A DNA stretch of 64,000 nt, taken from the NCBI GenBank assembly GCA_964609675.1, contig CAZSRX010000002.1:62001-126000 (forward strand). The letters are read 5' to 3'. The notes under the pieces are model-generated. The model made no database searches. It had not been told where the DNA came from and saw only the letters and a program-made list of their open reading frames with translations. Position 1 is the stretch's first letter. The number at the start of each line of letters is the position of its first letter. A program made the position numbers and the translations under genes. Positions 33,201 through 41,718 of the stretch are shown piece after piece. This DNA comes from CAZSRX01 sp964609675 [NCBI: uncultured Bacteroidota bacterium]. Lineage in GTDB: Bacteria; CLD3; SB21.

Positions 33201-33709
33201 CCCCTTCCGATATTCTCATAAATATCAATCCCATTGGTAGAACCGACGAATAAGTCCTGATTCCCGTCATTATTGAAATCCGCCCAAAATACCGCATAGG
33301 GTTGGCTATATGTCCTGAATAACGAATTGCTATCATATTCAGCAAAGCTGTAACCGGTGTTATAATATAATTCTGAAATATAACCTGAACCGTTATAGCC
33401 TGTTATAAATAAATCCAGGCGGTTGTCGTTATTATAATCGCCAAAAGCGGCGCTGGCATTTGCTATTCCTTCTGAAATCGTATAGTTTGCTGAAGGTCCA
33501 TCAAATTCATCCGTCGAGAAATTATATATATAAAAATTTGACTGCGGGATCGCTGTACGGCCGAATGAAAACACATCCAGATAGCCGTCGTTATTGACAT
33601 CACCCCACAGGGCTTTTCCGTCAGTCAAGTTATTTAGTGTTGTATCGGTAAACTGCTGGGAATATAGCAGCGAGGCGTTTATTAATAATAGTAGAATTAT
33701 GCGTTTCAT
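30236..33709 (-). CDS. Large secreted FG-GAP/VCBS beta-propeller protein with fibronectin-like and type IX sorting domains
   Basis: 1157 residues with a signal peptide (KRIILLLLINASLLYS). Residues about 30-380 hold seven Asp-rich FG-GAP/VCBS repeats (GDVNNDGYLDVF, GDYNNDNRLDLF, ADFNNDGNQDLF, ADINNDGLIDIF, GDLDQDGYLDFI, VDADGDGDLDMA, GDYNQDRKPDLL), which should form a seven-bladed calcium-binding propeller as in integrin alpha. Two fibronectin type III-like modules follow (about 385-600). The last 90 residues are a type IX sorting domain: YPNPFNPGTTIKYDL, VYNALGQRVRTL, and SGIYICRI near the end. It would be exported, then moved across the outer membrane and anchored or released. Ligand unknown. 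Confidence 0.92.
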   Translation of the reverse strand: MKRIILLLLINASLLYSQQFTDTTLNNLTDGKALWGDVNNDGYLDVFSFGRTAIPQSNFYIYNFSTDEFDGPSANYTISEGIANASAAFGDYNNDNRLDLFITGYNGSGYISELYYNTGYSFAEYDSNSLFRTYSQPYAVFWADFNNDGNQDLFVGSTNGIDIYENIGRGDSFYKHTLLSGGISNACFAVADINNDGLIDIFVSGFTSHRVAYIYKNLNNFSFQEITANHGVDNPVDNGAVAFGDLDQDGYLDFILTGRTAESPDQFSITIYKQNSPFYFQGTPVSTDLHNANISLVDADGDGDLDMAYSGMVTGNVCVAAVDTNDGSGNFFNWIPTSSFTSVSGGSIEWGDYNQDRKPDLLISGTDGTNGYTTVYKNIAGQANNIPSRPTNLMATQNGNTVNFNWTAPHDDKSNSLTYHLYIDSNFQSLLVSPMMTVSNGYNRFLTPRPGNVGQGLHWTIYNVPAGRYRAYVCAVDNSLNISNDSDPLEFTVIYGSVPTCSTREATSITDTSAILSGDVSFAGDDSTETNVYFLLSSDGGLFWDTLAYSGNPVKATRTCTYQKIGLTPNTSYYYKIRVENEHGVNEGGNITFSTLPVAPSFGTPIISGNTTIGNIDSNLVITIPINNYLAGEQVKIEYGKYFGSQIHEADMIFSGQNWEYNLSADNLSEYGLWFIIKVDRTSLGAGTYYYPSKDQPYLVSLTLTQNKLTEIKTNNGAYPDGLAKDGWNTYSLPIGAGNQFIDLPTLFGDQEFKDGIPTNWDAWEFNGTGMGRTTKLYSNKAYFIYHKKKDNVCPDDNLSYWGITPKTSDFNIYSLPVVTGWQLIPWPYLFKAGFTRIQDQGVYRCGRLWIQVADEWIDQYDSRFGTTVKPYGAYAFYGKVNGVTLDSVLQFTQTTVLKNTLKTYANGEWEIKIKAFDGKKYDRCNYFGAAVHSTAALDDNDEYEPMAIGDAVRAYFRAKKDERDIKLSADYQSTGQEQYSWDMIVENPVNRSSVELTWDKMNVPAGLQMVLVDLNNHELVDLNAIGRYEFKARALNPFKIYAGDASYVNQEIEKLELPDKFTLYANYPNPFNPGTTIKYDLKLSSTVTLSVYNALGQRVRTLVNGKVQTTGSYSTYWDGKDAIGRQVSSGIYICRIDAKDINGKTFTKSRKMVLLK

Positions 33710-33743
33710 GGGTATCTCCTATTGATAATACATTACGAAAACA

Positions 33744-34490
33744 TTAATTGGTATCGCCGGGCCATGTAGGTTCGCTGATGGGAGATTTACTGCCGCCTCC
33801 GCCACCGCCGCCAAGCAACACTGCCGCCGCGCCGCCGGCCGCAACCACGCCTGCGCCGATGTACACCCATTTCATCGAGAATCCTTTTTTGGTTACCTGT
33901 GTGCCGCCGACGGCCGTGCCTTTATCGTCTTTGGTTTTGTCTGCCTTTACCTTCCCTTTATCTTCTTTCACCACTTCTTTGCCTTTGTCTTTAACAACAT
34001 CTCGGCCTTTGGCCGTTTCCACAACGGCAAATTTCTCGGCAATTTTTTTCATCATCTGCAGGAGGCCATCGATTTCGCCTTTAAAATCCTCATTTTGCGT
34101 TTTGAGTATTTTCCCGGTGCTGACGTCAATCATGCGCACGTCAATGGTCCAGGTTTGGCCCAACTTACCGATGTCTCCGGCGATCATGGCCTGCACGCCC
34201 AGCAACTGGCCGATCTGCACGGCGCACTCGGCGGAATTGCACTGGTCGGACATGGTGAAGTCCTGTTCCTTAAGAATTTCCCCCATCTTGTCGCGTTCGA
34301 TCACCTCGAAGGCCTCGGTTTGCACGAGCAGTCCGCGGAATCGGTTCGTGAGCGTAGCCGCTTCGGAGGCCTCCAGGCCACCGGTGCGCTGGAATTCGAG
34401 TACGGCGATAGTGGTCTTTTTTTGCTGAGCCCATAGCGAGCCGCCAAACAAAAATAATCCGATTATGGCAAACGGTAGAATCTTTCTCAT
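33744..34490 (-). CDS. CsgG/FlgO-like exported protein with C-terminal membrane helix
   Basis: I place the start at 34490, where GGAGG sits about six bases upstream and a signal peptide begins (MRKILPFAIIGLFLFGGSLWAQ). An ATG at 34526 is in frame but poorer. The domain (about 25-165) shows the CsgG-like pattern: VLEFQRTGG, FEVIERDKMGEILKEQDF, LLGVQAMIAGDIGKLG and DVRMIDVSTGKILKTQ. A Lys/Asp-rich linker with repeats of K-D-K-G-K follows, then a hydrophobic Gly-rich segment (VYIGAGVVAAGGAAAVLLGG) and a short tail. This may act as a periplasmic sensor or accessory lipid-free relative of CsgG. Role unknown. Confidence 0.82.
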   Translation of the reverse strand: MRKILPFAIIGLFLFGGSLWAQQKKTTIAVLEFQRTGGLEASEAATLTNRFRGLLVQTEAFEVIERDKMGEILKEQDFTMSDQCNSAECAVQIGQLLGVQAMIAGDIGKLGQTWTIDVRMIDVSTGKILKTQNEDFKGEIDGLLQMMKKIAEKFAVVETAKGRDVVKDKGKEVVKEDKGKVKADKTKDDKGTAVGGTQVTKKGFSMKWVYIGAGVVAAGGAAAVLLGGGGGGGSKSPISEPTWPGDTN

Positions 34491-34588
34491 AAGGCCTCCG
34501 ATGTTAGATTTAAGGAAGGGTTTCATATTTCAAATATTTAAAATTTAGCCTCTGTTTTCAAATAATTGATCGTCAGCCGCAGCCGTCA

Positions 34589-35143
34589 TTATTTGCGCAT
34601 TTTTAATATTTCGCTTTCGATTTTGGCTTCATCACCCTCTACATACCCTTTTTTGTAAAAGTGAACTTTGCCGTCTTTGTTAATCATCGCCAGCGTTGGC
34701 AGGACAGCCAGAGTGGTTCCGGGTTTCTGGACGAGGAATTTCTCGGCGGTCTTGCCGTATTTGTCCATGAGTATCGGAAGCGTAATGGGCGTAGCCTGAA
34801 GATGTTTCTCAACCGTTTCTTTTTCCTCGCCGACATCAACCAGGAAGAATTTAACGTCCGGATATTTCTCCTTCAGCCGTTCCAGTTCGGGAATCTCTTT
34901 TTTGCAAGGCACACACCACGTCGCAAAAAAACTGATAACCACATTGAACCGTTCTTTCGGAGCATTCATGGTTTTCCGCGGCTGGCCGTAATAATCGCTC
35001 GAATAAAACTCCTCGTTTGTGAGGGACTTCAGAAAAAATTTCGGCGCATCGGTTCCGGCAATCAGAACGGTATCACCGTTCTGGGAAAAAAGGTGAACGG
35101 GTATGAGAATAAACAAAAACAGCAATGTCAGTATCCATTTCAT
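34589..35143 (-). CDS. TlpA/ResA-like thioredoxin-fold protein
   Basis: 184 residues with a signal peptide (WILTLLFLFILIPVHLFSQ). The thioredoxin fold carries the active site Cys77-Val-Pro-Cys80 in FFATWCVPCKKEIPELE, and a cis-Pro loop region (GTTLAVLPTLAMINKDG). It should reduce disulfides or act in cytochrome or redox maturation in the periplasm. It lies alone between the CsgG-like gene and the gene-poor stretch. No partner CcdA/DsbD gene is present in the window. Confidence 0.9.
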   Translation of the reverse strand: MKWILTLLFLFILIPVHLFSQNGDTVLIAGTDAPKFFLKSLTNEEFYSSDYYGQPRKTMNAPKERFNVVISFFATWCVPCKKEIPELERLKEKYPDVKFFLVDVGEEKETVEKHLQATPITLPILMDKYGKTAEKFLVQKPGTTLAVLPTLAMINKDGKVHFYKKGYVEGDEAKIESEILKMRK

Positions 35144-35920
35144 AAAAAAATTCCTGTACCTGGTTAATAAATCATATAACTATACAAATATACGCTTTCT
35201 GTGCCATATTGTAAAGATATTTTTGCCGCTCAGGAATTTGTAAAACCTATATTAATATCCGTTTATCCATTCAGGTAAATAAATGAACAAACCATTACCA
35301 CCACAAAATTCAGGGGAAAAGTCAAAAAAACATATAATTTTGATTTCAAAAAAAAAACAGCAAAACTTTTTCACTATATGCTTCTGGCACATTCGGATAT
35401 TTTTTATCATAAAATTAAGTTAAGCTGACAAACCTTATCCGGTTGAGCGTAAAAAAAAGGTTGCATGGTATGGCTCTGATGTCATTAATGGCCCTGTTAT
35501 GGTAGAATCTGGTTTTTCCGTATCCCGCAGCAGGCGGTCAGAAATTTCTCGTCAGATTATGAATCTAGAAGGCGGCGAATGGCCTACCTGGAACACGGCG
35601 GTGCCGGACGTTATTCCGACAGACCATACGATCAGCGGCCGTAACATCATGATTTCATTCAGGAGCGGCGGAAAGCATTCCTGTAGCCATGGCGGCACCC
35701 GGAAGTCCTATCGTCATTTAATTCCGTTACTTGCCCGGCAAGAGCGGTAAATTTCACGACAAGAACCGGGCGGCGGACGCGACGGACTGGGACGAATGGA
35801 AAACCGAGGCGCCGGAGGGCAATATGGTCAGCGTGACGGTTACAGGCCATGCGCGTACCTCTTGTTTAAGTCAAAAAAAGACTGAACCCCGGAACACCGG
35901 CCGGCTCCAGGGCCTGGTCA
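35144..35920. other. No confident gene; possible eroded coding sequence
   Basis: The first 300 bases are AT-rich. From about 35424 to 35850 the base composition is gene-like, but the plus-strand frames are broken. One frame reads ADKPYPVERKKKVAWYGS and stays open to 35750. Another has APGSPIVI, then a stop, then YLPGKSGKFHDKNRAAD. These look like one gene damaged by frameshifts and stops. No family recognised. This neighbours two other interrupted loci. Confidence 0.35.
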
Positions 35921-37019
35921 TCATCGCTTCCGGGATGTGTTTGGCCGGGAAAACGAGCGGACGACTGATTCCAGCGTTTCCTCGATTATACTGAAGGCCG
36001 CTGTATTGCCGTCCTGCCGGTACGCATTTACATTGTTCTGGAAAACAGGCCGGTCATACAGGAACGCCTTGATGCCGTCTGCGGAAAAACTTTCAAGCCG
36101 TTTGCCGTATCCCAGTTTTTCGATATAGGATGCGTTGACGTATTGCTCAAACTGGTCCTTCACCGGCACGCTGCAGACGGGTTTGTGCAGGTACACCGCT
36201 TCGCTTAGCAGCGAAAAACCGCCGTTGGCAATAACCGCTTTGGCAGAGGCGAGGTCCGCGATGAAACCGGCTTCGCTGAACGGTTTGAGTATCACATTGC
36301 CCAGCGTCTCGCTGCGGTTGAGGCCATACACATAAAACGTATCCTGCGCGACACTTTTGAGGATATCCATCAGATCGTCCTGACTCGTGGACGTTTGATA
36401 CACCAGCACATGATTTCCAGAAGATGGACGCGCCTGGATGATTGCGTCGCGCAGGATGGACGGAATGATGGCCGTGTTTTTCCTGATTACCGGCGCCTCA
36501 AAGAACGACGTGATCAGATAATAGCGGGTTTGGCACTTTGAACTTCACGATATTCCTGGCCAGATGGAAATTCTCCCGCTCTTTCCGGGGTATCTCAAAA
36601 CCAAGCGCGCAACGGTCGATGACCTGAATGTTGTCTATACTGATGAGCGGCACCTTGTTATGCGCGGCGTAGAATGCCGTAAAGGTCTCAAAATCGGATA
36701 TGATAAGGTCTGGCTGAAATTCATTTTGAATAAATTTGTACTTCTGAAGGTTTTCGACCAGATCTCGTGGCGCGGTTTTCAGTATCTGCGTAACGGTCTG
36801 GACTTTGGATACTTTACCCTTTTTATACGCGAAGTGAAATCCATGAATCGAATAGACTTTACCGGGAAAATGCTGTTCCATGAATGTATACGCGCGGTCA
36901 CTGGTCACAATGCGCACGTCATGGCCACGGGAAATAAGGTGCGCAATAATAACTTTGCTGCGCGTGGCATGCCCCATACCCTCGCTGGGAAGACCGTACA
37001 AAATGTTCATGGTAATCAT
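35921..37019 (-). pseudogene. Frameshifted glycosyltransferase (GT-B fold, MJ1255/VC2487-like)
   Basis: Two overlapping-frame pieces make one protein of about 366 residues. The first piece (37019-36498) opens with NILYGLPSEGMGHATRSKVI, the N-terminal GT-B Rossmann start, and includes LIISDFETF. The second (ending 35921) carries AVIANGGFSLLSEAVYLHKPV, the C-terminal donor-binding region. The frame changes near the GGG at 36526-36528. Removing one C of the coding CCC run would restore KVPNRYYLITSFFEAPV. This could be a true inactivating mutation or an assembly/sequencing error. If intact it would transfer a sugar to a lipid or envelope acceptor. Confidence 0.8.
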
Positions 37020-37083
37020 CCGTTAGTGATTTGTTTAATCCAAGATACGTTGAATACGGAACGAAGTCAATACCGGCAGCCAT

Positions 37084-37118
37084 AAAAAAAATCCCGGAGT
37101 GATAACCCCGGGACTTTT
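37084..37118 (-). terminator. Terminator after the RRM gene
   Basis: On the minus strand TCCCGG (37113-37108) pairs with CCGGGA (37097-37092) and is followed by eight T. It ends the RRM-protein transcript. Confidence 0.82.
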
Positions 37119-37137
37119 CTAATATAGACTCTGTATG

Positions 37138-37431
37138 TTACCAGCGGGAATTACCGCGCTTACCGCCGAAGTTCTTTTTCTCCATCGGTTTGGCTTCATT
37201 CACCTTCAGGTTACGATCCAGGTAGGAATAGTTGTTGAACATTTCCGTAGCCTTGACCGCTTCCTCCTCGGTCGTCATTTCCACGAAACCAAAGCCCTTA
37301 CTACGGCCGGAGTCGCGTTCGGTGATGATTTTGGCGGAAGCCACATTGCCGGCTTGTGAAAACAACTCTGCCAGTCCTTCTTCCGTGGTCTGATAGGACA
37401 GGTTGCCGACATACAGTTTGCATGAACTCAT
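37138..37431 (-). CDS. RRM-domain RNA-binding protein
   Basis: 97 residues, one RNA recognition motif plus a short basic Gly-rich tail (NFGGKRGNSRW). RNP2 is LYVGNL (6-11) and RNP1 is KGFGFVEM (about 45-52). This is the small bacterial RRM family, many members of which respond to cold shock. AAGGAG sits eight bases before the ATG. A terminator-like hairpin (37473-37498) lies in the leader, and a second terminator follows the gene, so it is an isolated transcription unit. Confidence 0.95.
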   Translation of the reverse strand: MSSCKLYVGNLSYQTTEEGLAELFSQAGNVASAKIITERDSGRSKGFGFVEMTTEEEAVKATEMFNNYSYLDRNLKVNEAKPMEKKNFGGKRGNSRW

Positions 37432-37454
37432 TCAGGTTCTCCTTAAAAAATACC

Positions 37455-37498
37455 ATGGGATAAAAATAAAAATCTCAAAGCGCCCATTCACTTTGAGA
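37455..37498 (-). terminator. Terminator-like hairpin in front of the RRM gene
   Basis: Stem TCTCAAAG (37473-37480) and CTTTGAGA (37491-37498), loop of ten. On the minus strand it is followed by ATTTTTATTTTTAT. It either ends the lipoprotein transcript upstream or is an attenuator in the RRM-gene leader, 42 bases before its start codon. Confidence 0.7.
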
Positions 37499-37650
37499 CT
37501 CGTAACTAAAACTATTATTGACTAACAGAAACAATTCAGGCTCAAACAGCAGCGTCTTAAATAATACATGTTATCATAAGAGTATTTAATGACGTTGTCA
37601 AGGAAAATAATTTTTATTTTTAAAAATTATAAAACCCGGGATATGGCCTG

Positions 37651-38655
37651 TCAGGGTTCGGGTTCATTAACCAACGCGTACCCTTCCTTCGCTACGGCAA
37701 TCCAGTCTCCATTCGGGGTTTTCAGCAACAATTCCGGTTTTTTTACGGGTATGGAGTATGGATGTAGCGCACTTAGACTTACTTCCTCTTTCAGATTGAG
37801 GGTAAAAAGTCCTTTATTGGTCAGAACCAGCAGAATCCCGTTGTCGAGCCCGATGTCCCGGAACATCAGAGAGTCGGCTGGCATTTGGCGTTGCAGTTCC
37901 GGCCGGGGATGAAACGCGGAAAGAACGGATTGGCCGGAGATGCTGATATGTTGGCCCGAACCGGTCCGGTTAGTGGTTGTGGTCAGCAAAACGTAATCAT
38001 GCGCATTAATATCGCCTTTGATAATCCGCTCATAAGTGCCAAAAAGCGGTAATTTTTCGGTCTGGTATCATGTCGGCTTGTTCGGGTCCGCAATCAGATA
38101 TTTAAACATAAATTTTGGCAAGACCCGATTATCGAGCAGGTACAAGGTTTCGTTGAAAACCAACACATCATCAATAGATTTTCCGGCTCTTGTTTCGGCC
38201 GGCAGTTTGATAGGCCGCAATTGAAAGGGTTTTTCCGCCACGTTTATGTACGCCGCCGCCTCACAGGCCATGTGGTCTTTTTGCGTCATCCGGCTCTGGC
38301 CACCGAAATATGCGGTATTGGAATACGAAGCGAGAGCATGAAATAAGGAAGGCGTCACAATACTTTCGACCAGTTCCCCCTTTCGCGTATAAACGGCGAT
38401 CTCCGAACCCTCTGGATGCCTCATCAAACTGACAATAAGGCCATTTGAGATTATGACATTGCGACTGCTGAATGGCAAATCAATGAACCCTTCCGGGATG
38501 ATCCGCCCGCTGTCGATTCGGGCAATCACGCTTTTTGCGGCCTGCGGGATAACAATCCAGTCGCCATAGGGATGCCTGGGTGTGGTTTCTCGTCGCGAGC
38601 AACCGGCAATCATTATAGAAATTATTAGTAGAGCAAACACGTTGTTACGGTACAT
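37651..38655 (-). pseudogene. Lipoprotein with an in-frame TGA stop
   Basis: Reads as one frame of 335 codons interrupted by a TGA at 38068-38070. The N-terminal part has a lipobox (MIAGC, Cys about 19) and beta-strand-rich sequence with alternating sensor-like blades (VYTRKGELVESIV, FNETLYLLDNRVLPKF). After the stop the same frame continues TEKLPLFGTYERIIKGD and runs to GYALVNEPEP. The pattern resembles a 6-bladed propeller lipoprotein. Changing the TGA to CGA (Arg) would restore it. Expected to be truncated after 195 residues unless read through. TGA is used as a normal stop elsewhere here. Confidence 0.8.
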
Positions 38656-38698
38656 CGTCTTATCATCGTTGGATGCGGGTTTTGCGGAGAGCCCTGTT

Positions 38699-39607
38699 TT
38701 AAAATGCCGTTGAAAGCATCCACCACCAGCCGGTCAGTGTTAGGAAGGACAGCGGGATGCCTACACCGAGCAGCAGTGAGGCCAAATGCGGGTCCAGCTT
38801 GTACTCAATAGCGATGATGGAGCCCATAATAATCGGCGGCATAGCGGCTTCGAAAATTGTCACCCGCACCAGCGGTCCATACCCTTTCATAACGAACACA
38901 AAGAGAGCAAGAATAAACGCAGGACCGATCACTAATTTAAAAACCAATCCGGTGACCAGTTTTTTTGCATACTGCCGGACCGATGAAAACCGTATCTGGA
39001 AGCCCACCGAAATCAGCGCCAGCGGGATAAGCGTCTGCCCGAAGCGTTCGATGATCAAATTCAGCCAGTCGGGATACAGCAACGGCCGGGTGCCAACAGC
39101 GAGTATTACGGCATAGAACGGCGGAAAGGTAAATATTCGTTTCAGAATAACCGTAAACGGTACGCGGCCGGATGCGTAGCGGGTGGCCGTCAATATACCC
39201 AGCGTCGAAAGCACCACAAACGTGCCCGCCTGATCCACAATCAGACCCGTGCCGAGATACGCTTGACCGTAAAACGCCTCAATCATCGGCAGGCCGACAA
39301 AAGAAGTATTGCCCAGTGCGCAGGTAAGTATCAGACAGCCCACCGTTCTGGACGGCAGATTAAGCAGGCGCCCGGCAAAATTAAAAAACAGAAACCCGAA
39401 CGCAAAAAATATCCAGGCCATGGACAACGGAAAAAATAATTCCCATGAAAATTCGATTTGGTGAATGTAGACCAGAGTCAGCGCCGGCAGGGAAAAATGG
39501 ATTATAAACGCATTCAGAGAAGCCGGAAAATTTTCCGGGAAACGGCCGGTGCGGCGAAGAAAAAATCCGCCCAGAAAACAAGCCGCAATGAAAATAAGAT
39601 TACCCAT
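38699..39607 (-). CDS. AEC-family (auxin efflux carrier-like) transporter
   Basis: 302-residue integral membrane protein with about nine or ten helices. Typical AEC features: an N-terminal GGFFLRRTGRFP, SLPALTLVYI, the middle LGNTSFVGLPMIEAFYG and the C-terminal repeat with EAAMPPIIMGSIIA. Members of the family carry malate, malonate or other small carboxylates, or unknown metabolites. Substrate not deducible. It is six bases from the propeller gene downstream of it in position and reads the same way. Confidence 0.9.
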   Translation of the reverse strand: MGNLIFIAACFLGGFFLRRTGRFPENFPASLNAFIIHFSLPALTLVYIHQIEFSWELFFPLSMAWIFFAFGFLFFNFAGRLLNLPSRTVGCLILTCALGNTSFVGLPMIEAFYGQAYLGTGLIVDQAGTFVVLSTLGILTATRYASGRVPFTVILKRIFTFPPFYAVILAVGTRPLLYPDWLNLIIERFGQTLIPLALISVGFQIRFSSVRQYAKKLVTGLVFKLVIGPAFILALFVFVMKGYGPLVRVTIFEAAMPPIIMGSIIAIEYKLDPHLASLLLGVGIPLSFLTLTGWWWMLSTAF

Positions 39608-39612
39608 GGGGC

Positions 39613-41712
39613 TTACTTAACTACTAATATTTTTTTAACGTCACTGCCAAAGGCGCTTTGAATGCGGCCTATGTATAAACCTCCTGAAACGGGCTCTGAG
39701 CGGCTGTTTTTCCCGTCCCAATAAACGGCGTGATTCCCGCGGGACTGTGTGCCGTTAAATAGTGTGATTACTTCCTGACCGAGTATATTAAATATTTTTA
39801 TTTCAACCCTTGATGGCACGGCCAAAAAATACCGAATCGTTGCTGACGCGTTAAACGGATTGGGAAACACCGATTGGATTGAAACCGTTCTAACCTTCCC
39901 GGTAAAATCATTATTCGTGTTTTCTGCTTCTGTGAGTGCCAACTGACAAACGGACGATCCGCAGGTGCCGGCATAAACTCTGGTGGTGCCGTTATAGGCC
40001 ATAGCATATATTCTCAAATCCGGCAAACCATCATTGATGACCGACCACGTATTGCCGGAATCATTCGAATACAGAGCACCCTGTCCGTCCGTTCCCGCAA
40101 ATATAACGCCCGTTACCAATGCTGTCATACAGCGGACTTTGTAAGAAGATGACGAACTGAGATGCCAGCTTGAGCCATTATCCGTTGATCGGTAAATGCC
40201 GCCGTCGGTACCCGCAAACCAATAACCGTTGCTATAGGATACCGCATAAACAAAGGGATTATTCATACCGGTTCCCGCCGGATGCCAGTTTAACCCGTTG
40301 TCTGTGGATTGATAGACCCCTTTGCCAAGAAGTCCTGCCACTAAATGACCGGATAGACCCCTACCGATATCACCAATATATTCATTCGTTAAACCGCCGA
40401 CTTGCCATGTTTGTCCGTTATTGGTCGAAACGTACATCCCGTAGCCATACGTCCCCGCCAGAAGGGCTCCGTCATAACTCATCAGCTTAGTAACCACAGT
40501 ATTCGGCAAATCGCGGCTTGCGGTTATCCATGTAAGACCGTTGTTGTCCGAACGGTAGATACCGCTGCGTCGCGTGCCCGCGAACCAGTAATGATCATGA
40601 ACCAGCAAGGCGGTAACTTCGGTACTGCTGTCGGGCAAAGACAATGGCTTCCATAGCCCGTTTGCGGAAAACCAAAATAAACCTTTTCCTTCTGTCCCGG
40701 CCAGTAAACCTTCGCCGGCAAGGGCTGCAAGAGAAAGGACCGGAACATCCGGAATGCCTCTGGGACGCCATATCGAATCCGGCCATGCCATTTCAAATAA
40801 TCCATCCCCATCGGTGCCGCAAATTAAACGGCCCGAGTCTAAAAACCGTATCGACCAGATAATTTTATTAGTCAGCCCCGCGAACAGGTTAGTCCAGTTT
40901 CGTCCGCCGTCCGATGAAATGAAAGCGCCACGGCCGTCGGTACCCGCCGCGATGTAACCTTGCGGATGAACGTCCAAAGAATAGATAAACTCCGGCCCCA
41001 GACCGATATACTCCCACAACGCCCCGTGATTGACGGTTTTGTAGAGGCCGGTACCCATAGATCCGGCAAGCAGCGAACCATCAGGAATTACAGCCATTGA
41101 CCAGATGTATTTATTGTCTATCCCGGAATTGACCGCTTCCCAGGACCCGCCGTGATCCGTTGACCGAAATACGCCTTGTCCGGCTGTTCCGCAATAAAGG
41201 TCACCGTTGATATTGCACACCAGAGACAGGATGAAAACGGCGTTCAATCCCTGATTGACGCTTTGCCAGACGGAACCCGGCCCGGAGCAGCGGAACAAAC
41301 CGGCACGCCGTGTTCCCGCAAACACAAAACCGGCGGAATCGGTCATTATTGTCATGATGTCGAAATTCGTGAGTCCGGTATTGAACGGATACCAGTTATT
41401 GCCGTTATCCGTTGAAACATAAACCCCCTCGTAACGCGAGGCCGCGAACATCGTACCGTCGCCGGTTTTAATAACAGCCCGGACAGTCGCCTGACGGACA
41501 TCCCCGGCGAGCCGATGCCATTCCGATAAAAGATTATTCGACCGCCAAATCCCTTCACGGGATGTTCCGAAGAACCATTCATTACCGCACGGCCGTGATA
41601 TACTGTTTATCACGCCGGCATAAGGACCGTTCATCATTTGCCAATGGTCTTCCTGCGGATGCATGGAGTTCCACCCCGCCGCAATCAGGAAGAGGATAAA
41701 CCGTTTGGTCAT
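39613..41712 (-). CDS. Secreted BNR/Ycf48-type propeller protein with type IX sorting domain
   Basis: 699 residues. The N-terminal hydrophobic stretch (KRFILFLIAAGWNSM) is a signal peptide. From about 30 to 600 there are roughly fourteen repeats of the type G-x-G-x-Y-x-S-x-D-G-x-x-W, for example GVYVSTDNGNNWYPF, GAFISSDGGRNWTNL, GIYRSDNNGLTWITA, which form BNR or sialidase-like blades. The C-terminal 85 residues are a sorting domain: VFPNPFNASATIRYFL, IFNILGQEVITLF, GGLYIGRI. Expected to be secreted and either released or kept on the surface. No catalytic glycosidase residues are evident. Confidence 0.9.
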   Translation of the reverse strand: MTKRFILFLIAAGWNSMHPQEDHWQMMNGPYAGVINSISRPCGNEWFFGTSREGIWRSNNLLSEWHRLAGDVRQATVRAVIKTGDGTMFAASRYEGVYVSTDNGNNWYPFNTGLTNFDIMTIMTDSAGFVFAGTRRAGLFRCSGPGSVWQSVNQGLNAVFILSLVCNINGDLYCGTAGQGVFRSTDHGGSWEAVNSGIDNKYIWSMAVIPDGSLLAGSMGTGLYKTVNHGALWEYIGLGPEFIYSLDVHPQGYIAAGTDGRGAFISSDGGRNWTNLFAGLTNKIIWSIRFLDSGRLICGTDGDGLFEMAWPDSIWRPRGIPDVPVLSLAALAGEGLLAGTEGKGLFWFSANGLWKPLSLPDSSTEVTALLVHDHYWFAGTRRSGIYRSDNNGLTWITASRDLPNTVVTKLMSYDGALLAGTYGYGMYVSTNNGQTWQVGGLTNEYIGDIGRGLSGHLVAGLLGKGVYQSTDNGLNWHPAGTGMNNPFVYAVSYSNGYWFAGTDGGIYRSTDNGSSWHLSSSSSYKVRCMTALVTGVIFAGTDGQGALYSNDSGNTWSVINDGLPDLRIYAMAYNGTTRVYAGTCGSSVCQLALTEAENTNNDFTGKVRTVSIQSVFPNPFNASATIRYFLAVPSRVEIKIFNILGQEVITLFNGTQSRGNHAVYWDGKNSRSEPVSGGLYIGRIQSAFGSDVKKILVVK

Positions 41713-41718
41713 GAAAGT

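Noticed and set aside
34491-34526. Upstream ATG for the CsgG-like gene
   Set aside because: It lacks a ribosome site, while the ATG at 34490 has GGAGG and starts a clean signal peptide.
38068-38070. Selenocysteine at the in-frame TGA
   Set aside because: No convincing hairpin follows the TGA, and the protein family does not suggest a selenoprotein. TGA is an ordinary stop in neighbouring genes.
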